64,000 nucleotides of DNA from Ruegeria marina (GTDB lineage Bacteria > Pseudomonadota > Alphaproteobacteria > Rhodobacterales > Rhodobacteraceae): positions 186,001 through 250,000 of the forward strand of contig NZ_FMZV01000005.1 of the NCBI RefSeq assembly GCF_900101475.1, in the 5' to 3' direction. The notes beneath the pieces are model-generated. The model did not search any database. It was not told the DNA's origin and was given only the letters and a program-made list of their open reading frames with translations. Shown one piece after another: positions 45,343 to 53,173 of this stretch. A program made the translations under genes and the position numbers. Numbering within the stretch: the first letter of the stretch is position 1; the number at the start of each line of letters is the position of its first letter.

Positions 45343-46401
45343 TCAGAAGAGTCGGTTCGGACGGTAGGGCGCGAGCAGAGGGTCGCTGTCCTGCTCCAGC
45401 ACGTCGCGCGCAACAAGCTCGCCCACAAGCGGGCCGAGGGTGACGCCGCTGTGCATGGTGGCAAGGTAGAGCCCGTCGTGGCCGGGCACGGGGCCGATGG
45501 CGGGAAAGCCGTCGGCGGGGACCGGGCGGGTGCCCAGGGCGGCCTGTTCCAGGTGGAGATCCGCGACGTCGGGCAGGCGGCGGCGCAGGCGGTCCATCAG
45601 CTCGTCAATGAGGTCGCTGGCAAAGTCGAGCGTCTCGGTGGCGATGCCACCCGAGAATATCTCGCCCAGATAGAGGCGGCCATCGCTGGCCTGGCGGAAA
45701 TGGATGTCCGAGGACATGACGATGCGGCTGATCACCGGGGCGACGGGCGCGGTGCGCAGGATCAGGCCAGGGCGGTTGTTCATCGGCAGGCCGGTCAGCG
45801 CGCCCGAGCGGATGCCGGCGGCGACCACCACCAGATCGGCGGACATCGGACCGAGGTCGGTCTGCACCCCTGTCACCTGGTCGCCTGTCCGTAACAGCCC
45901 GGTCACCTCGCGCCCGAGGATCAGGCGGGCGCCATTCGCCGCAGCCCGGCGCAGCAGGGCGCGCGCCACCTTGTCGGGTTCGGCGGCACCTTCGGAGGGG
46001 CACCAGATCGCCCGCTCGGGCGGGTTGGCGACATTGGGTTCCAGCCGGGTGAACTCGTCCGGGCCGATCAATGAGACGTCGTAGCCCCAGCGTGCCATGG
46101 CGTCCAGATGGACGTCGAAGGCGTCGCCCTCATCCTCCCACCAGATGCAGCCGTTCCAGGTGACCGCGTCTGACAGGTCGAGCGTGTCGCAGAGCGCCCG
46201 GAACCGCGCCACGGCGGCCAGGCGAAAGCGGAAGTAGGTGTCGCTCTCTGACGCGGCGGCGTTGATCCAGCCAAAGGACATGCCCGAGGCACCGGCGCCG
46301 GGGCCTGCGCGGTCGAACACCGTGACACGGGCACCGCGCGCCGCCAGTTGATCCGCGATGGATGCGCCGACGATACCGGCTCCGATCACCACGACATGCA
46401 T
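45343..46401 (-). CDS. FAD-dependent oxidoreductase (DAO family)
   Basis: 352 residues. The N-terminal Rossmann motif VVIGAGIVGASIADQLAARG and the C-terminal GLYLATMHSGVTLGPLVGEL mark a D-amino-acid oxidase-like (DAO) flavoprotein similar to PuuB and glycine oxidases. ATG 46401 is preferred over TTG 46404. It follows the ABC permease by 9 bases and precedes the ligases, so oxidation of a gamma-glutamylated or free imported amine is likely. No aldehyde dehydrogenase is seen in the cluster. Confidence 0.87.
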   Translation of the reverse strand: MHVVVIGAGIVGASIADQLAARGARVTVFDRAGPGAGASGMSFGWINAAASESDTYFRFRLAAVARFRALCDTLDLSDAVTWNGCIWWEDEGDAFDVHLDAMARWGYDVSLIGPDEFTRLEPNVANPPERAIWCPSEGAAEPDKVARALLRRAAANGARLILGREVTGLLRTGDQVTGVQTDLGPMSADLVVVAAGIRSGALTGLPMNNRPGLILRTAPVAPVISRIVMSSDIHFRQASDGRLYLGEIFSGGIATETLDFASDLIDELMDRLRRRLPDVADLHLEQAALGTRPVPADGFPAIGPVPGHDGLYLATMHSGVTLGPLVGELVARDVLEQDSDPLLAPYRPNRLF

Positions 46402-46410
46402 CAATGCACC

Positions 46411-47220
46411 TCAGCGGGCGAGGTTGAGGCGCAAGCGCATCTTGGCGCGCCTCTCCGCGGGCAGATGGCGGTTGAGCCGGGTGTTGATCACCCCGAACAC
46501 GCCCACCACGGTCAGCGTCAGCAGGATGAAGTAGAACGCCAGGATCGGGTAGGGGATGAACGGGTTGAAGGTCTTGTCGGCGAAATAGCTGGCATAATAG
46601 AGCGCATCGCCGCGCTGCTGCCAGGCCGGGAAGGCCGAGAAGAAGACCAGCGTTGTTGCGTGGAAGAGAAAGATCGCCTCGTTCGTGTAGGCAGGCCAGG
46701 CCAGCCGCATCATGGTTGGCCAGATGATGCGGCGGAAGCGGGGCCAGCCGCTCATGCCATAGGCATCGGCGGCCTCGACATCGCCCTTGGGGATGGCGCG
46801 CAGCGCGCCGTAGAAGATCTCGGCCGAATAGGCGGCGGTGTTCATGAACAGCACGATCAGCGCCCCGGCCCAGGCCGAGGTGAGCATGTCGAACATCGGA
46901 TAGCTCTTCTTCAGCGACAGGAAGAAGAAATAGGCAAAGAAGAACTGGATGAAGAGCGGCGAGCCGCGAAAGATGAAGATGAACCATTCCGCCGGTTTGC
47001 GCGCCCAGCGGTTGGACGAACTTTTGCCAAGCGCCAGGGTGACGGCCAGAAAATAGCCCGAGACCAGCGCCATGAGCCCGAAATAGATGTTCCAGATCAT
47101 GCCCGAGCCGATCAGGGTGAACTGTTCGCAGAGCGTGAAGTCGGATTTCGGCAGCAGCCGCTCGCCGATGCCGATCGAGCGCAAGCCGTAATCCTGGATG
47201 GTGTCGAGACAGTTCTTCAT
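46411..47220 (-). CDS. Polar amino-acid ABC transporter permease (HisM-like)
   Basis: 269 residues with about five membrane segments and the permease EAA-type loop NTAAYSAEIFYGALRAIPKGDVEAADAYGMSGW-like region that contacts the ATPase. It overlaps the other permease gene by 4 bases (ATGA). Together they form the channel of a HisJQMP-type importer for a polar or basic amino acid, or an opine or amine. Confidence 0.9.
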   Translation of the reverse strand: MKNCLDTIQDYGLRSIGIGERLLPKSDFTLCEQFTLIGSGMIWNIYFGLMALVSGYFLAVTLALGKSSSNRWARKPAEWFIFIFRGSPLFIQFFFAYFFFLSLKKSYPMFDMLTSAWAGALIVLFMNTAAYSAEIFYGALRAIPKGDVEAADAYGMSGWPRFRRIIWPTMMRLAWPAYTNEAIFLFHATTLVFFSAFPAWQQRGDALYYASYFADKTFNPFIPYPILAFYFILLTLTVVGVFGVINTRLNRHLPAERRAKMRLRLNLAR

Positions 47221-48104
47221 ACCGCGGCCTCCTTGCGCAGGGCCTCGCCGCCGGTGGTGGCCTGGCCGTGGCTGAGGCGCACGGTCAGCCGCTCCAGCAG
47301 GATTTCAGAGATGCGGGTGAAGCTGAGATAGAAGACCAGCAGGAACAGGAAGTACCACATGCGCCAGTCGTCGTGCGGGTAGTCGGTAAAGCGCGAGGTC
47401 TTGGTGCCGCCGATCTCGCGCGCCCAGTAGACGATGTCCTCGATCCCCAGCAGGAACAGCAGCGGCGTCGCCTTGATCAGGATGAGCCAGAGGTTCGACA
47501 GGCCGGGCAGGGCATAGATCCACATCTGCGGGACAAGGATGCGCCAGAAGGTCTGGCGCCGGCTCATGCCATAGGCGGCGGCGGTTTCCAGTTGCGAATG
47601 GGGCACGGCCCGCATGCCGCCGCGCAGCACGTTGGCGGCAAAGGCGCCGAAGACGATGGCAAAGGTGATGACGGCGAGGAAGAAGGAATAGCTCTGGTGC
47701 ATCCATTCCGGCGCGGTGCCAAGCGGCAGCTTGGCGGCGGGGCAGACGAGGAAGTCGTTGCCCTGGCGGATCGGGTCGGTCCATTCGGGGCACAGGACCT
47801 GGTGGCGGGTCCATTCGAAGGCCTGGTCGAGCGCGATCACGAAGAACAGGAAGAAGGCGATATCGGGCACGCCGCGCATGATCGCGATATATCCCTCGCC
47901 CAGCCAGCGCACCGGGGCCAGGTGGGCCCGGGTGGCCATGGCGCCGCCAAATCCCATCGCCAGCGCAACCGGTGCGGTGATGAAGAGGAGCAGCAGCACC
48001 TTGACGAAGGACATGTAGAACGACAGGTGCACGCCGTTGGTCAGGTAGCAGGAGAACCAGCGGAAGGTGCCAAGCGTGTCGGGATCGGCGCAGTAGGAAA
48101 ACAT
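47217..48104 (-). CDS. Polar amino-acid ABC transporter permease (HisQ-like)
   Basis: 295 residues. It has a long N-terminal extension before the usual permease core and a large periplasmic insert with two Cys (VLCPEWTDPI and FLVCPAAKL), then the EAA loop NVLRGGMRAVPHSQLETAAA. The insert is longer than in the E. coli HisQ family and may be stabilised by a disulfide. Genes for the binding protein and ATPase lie upstream on the same strand. Confidence 0.88.
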   Translation of the reverse strand: MFSYCADPDTLGTFRWFSCYLTNGVHLSFYMSFVKVLLLLFITAPVALAMGFGGAMATRAHLAPVRWLGEGYIAIMRGVPDIAFFLFFVIALDQAFEWTRHQVLCPEWTDPIRQGNDFLVCPAAKLPLGTAPEWMHQSYSFFLAVITFAIVFGAFAANVLRGGMRAVPHSQLETAAAYGMSRRQTFWRILVPQMWIYALPGLSNLWLILIKATPLLFLLGIEDIVYWAREIGGTKTSRFTDYPHDDWRMWYFLFLLVFYLSFTRISEILLERLTVRLSHGQATTGGEALRKEAAV

Positions 48105-48189
48105 CGGAGAGCCTTTGCGGGGCGTGGCGCGGCGATGGCGCGGGGTCGGGGCGGGCCTTGCAACAGGACCGCCCCGGCCGGTGTCGGGA

Positions 48190-48915
48190 TTATTCGTAGA
48201 CGGCGGCGTTTTCGCCGAACCACTTCCTGATCATCGCGTTCAGTGTGCCGTCCTCTTTCATCGAGGTGATGGCCGCATCGAACTTGCCGCGCAGTTCGCC
48301 GTCGCTTTCGCGCAGACCCATGCCGACGCCGCCGCCCAGCGGCACGTCATCGCCCACGAACATCAGCTCGCCGTTCGATTCCTCGACCAGCGGCACCAGA
48401 TAGTCCTTGTCGGCGAACACGGCATCGGCCTCGCCGTTGCGGACGGCAGCGATGGTTTCCTCGGGGGTCGCGAATTCGACCAGGGTGGCGCCGCTCTCGG
48501 CGATGTAGCCGGCCTGGATGGTGGCGGTCTGGGCCGAGACCACGCCGCCCGACAGGTCGGCATCTTCGGAGGTGGCGACATAGGCCGAGGCGGTCGGCGG
48601 CAGGTAGTTCTGGGTGAAGTCGATCACCTCATCGCGCTCGTCGGTGATCGACATGCCGGCGATGATGGTATCGTAGTTGCCCGACACCAGGTTCGGGATG
48701 ATCGAATCCCAGTCGTTCTTGACCCATTCGCAGGTCAGTTCGGCGCGCTTGCAAAGCTCGTCGCCCAACTCGCGCTCGAACCCGTCGACCTCGCCCTTGT
48801 CGTTGATGAAGTTGTACGGAGGGTAGGCGCCCTCGGTGCCCATGCGCACGGTCTGGGCCATGCCCATGCCGGCGGTGAGCGCCAGCGCTGCGGCGGTCAG
48901 AATCAGTTTTTTCAT
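48190..48915 (-). CDS. Amino-acid ABC transporter periplasmic binding protein
   Basis: 241 residues with signal peptide MKKLILTAAALALTAGMGMA and the type II binding-protein signature VRMGTEGAYPPYNFINDKGE, then DFTQNYLPPTASAYVA and ADAVFADKDYLVPL. The family (SBP_bac_3) binds polar amino acids; acidic residues in the presumed ligand region would suit a basic ligand such as an amine or basic amino acid. It lies between permease and ATPase genes. Confidence 0.92.
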   Translation of the reverse strand: MKKLILTAAALALTAGMGMAQTVRMGTEGAYPPYNFINDKGEVDGFERELGDELCKRAELTCEWVKNDWDSIIPNLVSGNYDTIIAGMSITDERDEVIDFTQNYLPPTASAYVATSEDADLSGGVVSAQTATIQAGYIAESGATLVEFATPEETIAAVRNGEADAVFADKDYLVPLVEESNGELMFVGDDVPLGGGVGMGLRESDGELRGKFDAAITSMKEDGTLNAMIRKWFGENAAVYE

Positions 48916-48952
48916 TGTGAGACACTCCCCTTAGAGTTTTGTGTTTTTGAGT

Positions 48953-49729
48953 TTATGCGGCCTGTGTGGCGGAAAGGAAGCCCCGCAGGCGTTCGGATCT
49001 GGCCGCGCCGAAAATCTCTTCGGCAGAGCCTTCTTCCTCGATTAGGCCCTGGTGGAGAAACACCACATGGGACGAGATATCGGCGGCCATCTTCATGTCA
49101 TGGGTGACGATGATCATGGTACGGCCCTCGGCGGCGAGGTCCTTGATCACGCGGATCACCTCCTGCTCCAGCTCGGGGTCGAGCGCCGAGGTCGGTTCGT
49201 CGAACAAGAGCGCCTGCGGTTCCATGCACAGACCGCGCGCGATGGCGGCGCGCTGTTGCTGGCCGCCCGAAAGCTGCGCCGGATAGTTGTCGCATTTGTC
49301 GCCGATGCCGACCTTGTCGAGATAGCGGCGCGCGCTGTCCTCGACCTCGTGGCGGTCGCGGCCCAGCACGTGCAGCGGCGCTTCCATCACATTTTGCAGG
49401 ATGGTCATATGGGCCCAGAGATTGAACTGCTGGAACACCATGCTGAGATTGGTGCGGATGCGCAGCACCTGCTTGGGGTCGGCGGGGCGGCGGTTGGAGC
49501 CGCTGCCCGTCCAGCGCACCGGTTCACCGTTGAAGATGATCTCACCCTGCTGGCTGTCCTCGAGCAGGTTGCAGCACCTGAGCAACGTGGATTTCCCCGA
49601 ACCGGACGACCCGATGAGCGACACCACGTCGCCGCGATGGGCGGTGATATCGACGCCCTTTAGCACTTCGAGCTGGCCGAATGCCTTGTGAAGGTCCTTG
49701 ATCTGGATGACGGGGGGATTGTCTGTCAC
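48953..49729 (-). CDS. Amino-acid ABC transporter ATP-binding protein
   Basis: 258 residues from GTG 49729. Walker A GSSGSGKS, signature LSGGQQQR and Walker B ALLFDEPTSALDPE are all intact, and VFQQFNLWAHMTILQNVMEA is typical of the HisP/GlnQ group. It is the first gene of the four-gene importer operon. The GTG has only a weak ribosome binding site; an upstream ATG at 49804 would add a non-family N-terminus. Confidence 0.92.
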   Translation of the reverse strand: MTDNPPVIQIKDLHKAFGQLEVLKGVDITAHRGDVVSLIGSSGSGKSTLLRCCNLLEDSQQGEIIFNGEPVRWTGSGSNRRPADPKQVLRIRTNLSMVFQQFNLWAHMTILQNVMEAPLHVLGRDRHEVEDSARRYLDKVGIGDKCDNYPAQLSGGQQQRAAIARGLCMEPQALLFDEPTSALDPELEQEVIRVIKDLAAEGRTMIIVTHDMKMAADISSHVVFLHQGLIEEEGSAEEIFGAARSERLRGFLSATQAA

Positions 49730-49838
49730 GTGTCGTCCCGGTGCTTTTGTTCTCGTTTTCAGGGCGTAACTAGGTCCGAATTTTCGGCATATTGCAACGT
49801 TCAAAACGACGGTTTGCGCAGTGAAGCTGCCGAAATGG

Positions 49839-50591
49839 TCAGTCCCGAGGGCTAAATGCGTCCGGTGCGGGCGGGTTCGCTACGGACAGATAGGTCGCCG
49901 CCGGGATGTCGACCAGGCCCCGCAGATGCAGGGCCGCCCGGTCATCGGGGGACAGATTCGCGATCGCGACGCGCACGGCGGCGGCAATGGCGGCGGAGTC
50001 GCTGCGCAATGCGGTGATATAGGGCAGGGTCGGCGTGGGCGCTGTGCGCGCCACCTCGCGAAGCTGACCGCCCAGCCCGGTGTGTTCGCGGAGCAGTTCC
50101 CAGGTCAGCGCGTCGAGCGCCGCCAGATCGGCTGCCCCGTTCGCCACCGCCTCCGCCGATAGCGCATGGGCGCCGGTTTGCAGCAGTGTTTCGGGCCGCA
50201 GCCCAAGTGCCAGCAGATGGTTGACCGGCGCAGCCCAGCCCGATTGCGACAGCGCTTCGTTATAGGCGAATGTGCCGCCCGTCAGTCCGGCCAGGTCGCG
50301 GTCATCGTCGGCGCGCGCCACGAAGACCGAACAATAGTGTCCGGGCGGGCAGCCGGGCAGGCCATAGTCGGGTGTTCCAACCAGTTGCACGGTTCCGTGC
50401 AGCCGGGTGCGATAGGGCATGCCACAGGTCTGCGCCAGCACCAGGTCGGGATCCTGCCATATCTCCCAGAAATCGCGGTCGCGGTCGAGCCGATCGGGAC
50501 CCTCGCCAAACGCGGCGCGGATCAGCGCCCAGAACCGGTCGTTCGCGTCGCGCAACGGCGGCAGGTCATACATGCCGAGCATCGCGGTCAT
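49839..50591 (-). CDS. PhnD-like phosphate/phosphonate-type binding protein without signal peptide
   Basis: 250 residues. The pattern QTCGMPYRTRLHG, then a central YCSVFVARADDDRDLAGLTGGTFAYNEALSQSGW and LPYITALRSD, matches the PhnD/transferrin-type periplasmic binding family. No signal peptide is visible at MTAMLGMYDLPPLRD, unlike transport components, so it may be cytoplasmic or use an alternative export route. No phn transporter genes adjoin it; the TerB-like gene overlaps its start by 4 bases. Confidence 0.8.
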   Translation of the reverse strand: MTAMLGMYDLPPLRDANDRFWALIRAAFGEGPDRLDRDRDFWEIWQDPDLVLAQTCGMPYRTRLHGTVQLVGTPDYGLPGCPPGHYCSVFVARADDDRDLAGLTGGTFAYNEALSQSGWAAPVNHLLALGLRPETLLQTGAHALSAEAVANGAADLAALDALTWELLREHTGLGGQLREVARTAPTPTLPYITALRSDSAAIAAAVRVAIANLSPDDRAALHLRGLVDIPAATYLSVANPPAPDAFSPRD

Positions 50592-51025
50592 TGCTGCGCC
50601 GCCTTCTGCCGGGCAAGCGCGGAATCCCGGTCGTTGACGCCCAGAAGGTTGGCCACCAGCCGCATCAGCGCGTCCTCTTCGCCGCTGCGCTGGCCGTCGG
50701 CCAGCACCACAGACCAGGCTGCCTCGACCACGGCGCGGCGGTCTTCGTAACCGACCGCCTCCTTGATGGCGCGGGTGAAGCGGACGGTATCCGGGGCCTC
50801 GGCTTCGAGCGTTTCGGCCCGTGCGCGCAGGGCAGCGGCCTCGAACGGGGAAAGGCCATAGCGCCGGGCGGTGATCCGGTCGATGCGCGCCACTTCGGCT
50901 GCGGCATAATCGTTGTCGGACCGAGCGATGCGCACCAACAGCGCGGTCAGCGCCAGGCGGGCATCGTCGTCGGTCAGCGGGGCGGGCTGCGGCTGGGACA
51001 GCCGGTTCAGGAAATCGCGAAACAT
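50588..51025 (-). CDS. TerB-like protein, copy 1
   Basis: 145 residues, helical, with ALTALLVRIARSDNDYAAAE and AAWSVVLADGQRSGEEDALM, the TerB-family pattern with acidic clusters that can bind metal. The start MFRDFLNRLSQ is at 51025. It shares about half its core with the next gene upstream. TerB proteins are linked to tellurite resistance or stress, but no other ter genes are present. Confidence 0.82.
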   Translation of the reverse strand: MFRDFLNRLSQPQPAPLTDDDARLALTALLVRIARSDNDYAAAEVARIDRITARRYGLSPFEAAALRARAETLEAEAPDTVRFTRAIKEAVGYEDRRAVVEAAWSVVLADGQRSGEEDALMRLVANLLGVNDRDSALARQKAAQQ

Positions 51026-51062
51026 GGCCAAGCTATAGGACGGGTTGGGCGCCGCGCCAAGA

Positions 51063-51509
51063 TCAGCCGTCGCGGCGGGCGAGAATGCGGGCACGGGCGT
51101 CGTCGCTGTCCTTGCCGCTGAGTCCCATCGCAATGCGTGCTTCCTCGACGATCTTGACTTCGCCTTCGCGCTCCTCTCCATCGGCCAGTACCACCTCCCA
51201 CAGCGCGTCGAGCGCGGCAAGCCTCTCGTCGATCCCGGTGGTTTCACGGATCAGCTTGCCGAACGTGTCGGTGTCCGGGGCGGCGGCATGCAGCTTCTCG
51301 CAGGTCGCGCGCACCTTTGCGGCCTCGATCGCATTGTGCTGGTAGAGCCGCGCCAGGATGCGGTCGATCAGGCTGATCTCCTCGACCTGGTAGTCGCGGT
51401 CGGCCTTGGCCACGCGCACCAGCAGCGCGCCAAGCGCCAGTTCGGCGTCCGGGTCGGGCAGGGTCATGGGCGCGGGCGGGCGGAAGGCCTGGAACAACTT
51501 TTTCAGCAT
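51063..51509 (-). CDS. TerB-like protein, copy 2
   Basis: 148 residues starting MLKKLFQAFRPPAP. ALGALLVRVAKADRDYQVEE and ALWEVVLADGEEREGEVKI correspond position by position to the downstream copy, showing a tandem duplication. Both begin with a short amphipathic helix (LKKLFQAF or FRDFLNRL) that could touch membranes. 37 bases separate the genes. Confidence 0.82.
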   Translation of the reverse strand: MLKKLFQAFRPPAPMTLPDPDAELALGALLVRVAKADRDYQVEEISLIDRILARLYQHNAIEAAKVRATCEKLHAAAPDTDTFGKLIRETTGIDERLAALDALWEVVLADGEEREGEVKIVEEARIAMGLSGKDSDDARARILARRDG

Positions 51510-51551
51510 GACGCGAATTTATCCCATATCTTGCGGGGCTCCAAGCGTGAA

Positions 51552-51845
51552 CTACCCGTCATAGCCCCGGATGATCACCATGTCGCCGGTCGAAACCGGA
51601 TCGCGCAGCGCCTTGGCAGCCTGGTAGCCGGGGCTGTGGTAACAGGCCAGCGCGGCCTCGTAGTTGGGAAACTCGATCACCACGGTGCGGGCGCGGCAAT
51701 GGCCCTCGGTCTGTTCGTAATCCCCCGCCCGCACCAGGAAGCGCGCCCCGTATTCGGCGAAGGGGGCGGCATTGGCGGCGATGTAGGTCTTGTAGGTTTC
51801 GATATCGTCCACATCGACATGGGCGACCCAGTATCCCTTGGTCAT
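51552..51845 (-). CDS. DUF1330 family protein
   Basis: 97 residues. MTKGYWVAHVDVDDIETYKTYI, RFLVRAGDYEQTEGHCRART and VVIEFPNYEAALACYHSPGYQ match DUF1330, a small ferredoxin-like (dimeric alpha+beta barrel) family of unknown role. The start at 51845 gives the family length and follows GAAGGAGCTAA-like sequence. It is divergent from the dipeptidase gene. Confidence 0.88.
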   Translation of the reverse strand: MTKGYWVAHVDVDDIETYKTYIAANAAPFAEYGARFLVRAGDYEQTEGHCRARTVVIEFPNYEAALACYHSPGYQAAKALRDPVSTGDMVIIRGYDG

Positions 51846-51940
51846 CTTTAGCTCCTTCTCTGTGCCGTCAACCTGCCGGGGAACGCGGGCTTGTGCAATC
51901 CCGCTTGTGCGGTGCGGCGATTTCGGCAAAGTGGTGCCAG

Positions 51941-52981
51941 ATGCTGATCTTCGACGGACATAACGACGTGCTCACCGAACTGAGCCGGGCTGGCGGCCGG
52001 GCCGCGGCGCCGGGGTTCCTGACCGGATTGCCCGGCCAGATGGACTTGCCAAGGGCGCGCAAGGGAGGGTTCGGCGGGGGATTCTTCGCGCTCTGGTCGC
52101 GTTCGGACGGGCTGACCGATTTCAGCGCGCTCGGGTCCGAGTACGATGTGCCGCTGCCCGACCCGGTGCCCGATGCCCAGGCCTGGGAGATGATCCGCGC
52201 GCAGACGGATACGCTCCTGGCACTCGAGGAGTTCGGCGCATTGCGTATCTGCACCAGCACCGCGCAGATCGCCCGCGCCCGGGCCGATGGCGTGCTCTCG
52301 GCCATCCTGCATCTGGAAGGGGCCGAGGGGATCGGGCCGGATTTCCATGAGCTGGAAGAACTCTATGCGCTGGGCCTGCGCTCGCTCGGGCCGGTCTGGA
52401 GCCGACCCAACGTCTTTGGCCATGGGGTGCCATTCCGTTATCCCTCGGGTCCCGATATCGGACCGGGGCTGACCGAGCGTGGCCGCGAATTGATCGCACG
52501 CTGCGAGGAGATGGGCATTCTCGTGGATCTCAGCCACCTGAATCTGGCGGGTTTCCGCGATGTGGCGGAAATCTCGAAACGTCCGCTGGTGGCCACCCAT
52601 TCGAACGCCCACGCGGTGGTGCCGCACGCCCGCAACCTGACGGACGCCCAATTGCGCATCATGGCCGAAAGCGGCGGGCTGGCGGGGCTGAATTACGAAT
52701 CGACCTTCGTACGGCCGGACGGGCGACCGGATGACGACATCCCTCCGGGTTTCCTGCTGGCGCAGCTCGATCATCTGATCGACCGGCTGGGCGAGGAGGG
52801 CGTGGGTCTTGGGTCGGATTTCGACGGCTGCACGCCGCCGCGCTGGCTGAACACGGTGGACAATCTTCCTGCGCTGGTTCAGGCGATGGAGCAGCACGGA
52901 TACACCGCCGCCCGGATCGAGCGGATCTGCTGGGGCAACTGGATGCGGGTACTGGCAGAGGTCTGGCGCGAGCGGCACTGA
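51941..52981 (+). CDS. Membrane dipeptidase (renal dipeptidase, M19) family protein
   Basis: 346 residues. MLIFDGHNDVL carries the first zinc pair (His-7, Asp-9), HLEGAEGIG the bridging Glu, and VDLSHLN and ATHSNAHAV the remaining His ligands; GLGSDFDG near the end is also typical. M19 enzymes hydrolyse dipeptides, some preferring D-residues. No signal peptide is present, so it is probably cytoplasmic in this organism. A terminator follows at 52995. Confidence 0.92.
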   Translation: MLIFDGHNDVLTELSRAGGRAAAPGFLTGLPGQMDLPRARKGGFGGGFFALWSRSDGLTDFSALGSEYDVPLPDPVPDAQAWEMIRAQTDTLLALEEFGALRICTSTAQIARARADGVLSAILHLEGAEGIGPDFHELEELYALGLRSLGPVWSRPNVFGHGVPFRYPSGPDIGPGLTERGRELIARCEEMGILVDLSHLNLAGFRDVAEISKRPLVATHSNAHAVVPHARNLTDAQLRIMAESGGLAGLNYESTFVRPDGRPDDDIPPGFLLAQLDHLIDRLGEEGVGLGSDFDGCTPPRWLNTVDNLPALVQAMEQHGYTAARIERICWGNWMRVLAEVWRERH

Positions 52982-52994
52982 TCGTTTTCCGGTT

Positions 52995-53018
52995 GAGCGC
53001 CTGCGGCGCGCTCTTTTT
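52995..53018 (+). terminator. Intrinsic terminator after membrane dipeptidase gene
   Basis: A 6-bp stem GAGCGC/GCGCTC with a 7-base loop is followed by TTTTT, 14 bases beyond the stop. A second hairpin CCGCGCC/GGCGCGG (53022-53038) comes directly after. Confidence 0.75.
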
Positions 53019-53040
53019 ATGCCGCGCCTCCGGCGCGGAA

Positions 53041-53164
53041 GGCGAGGCTCCGCCTCGCGCTCCGGAGTATTTCCAACCAGAAAGAAAGCCTGTCCGGCAC
53101 CTGTTTCTTTCTGGTCCGAAATACTCCGGGGGAGTCGCCGTCAGGCGACGGGGGCAGCGCCCCC
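53041..53164. repeat. Dispersed Rhodobacterales repeat, copies B and C as an inverted pair
   Basis: Copy C (plus strand): hairpin GCGAGGC/GCCTCGC (53042-53058), CCGGAGTATTT, then a tail reading CCAACCAGAAAGAAA. Copy B (minus strand, 53104-53164): GGGGGC/GCCCCC hairpin, variable hairpin GTCGCC/GGCGAC (53134-53149), then the same CCCCCGGAGTATTT and AGAAAGAAA tail. The tails face each other, forming a 26-bp inverted repeat with two mismatches. Confidence 0.75.
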
Positions 53165-53173
53165 CGACCCGGG

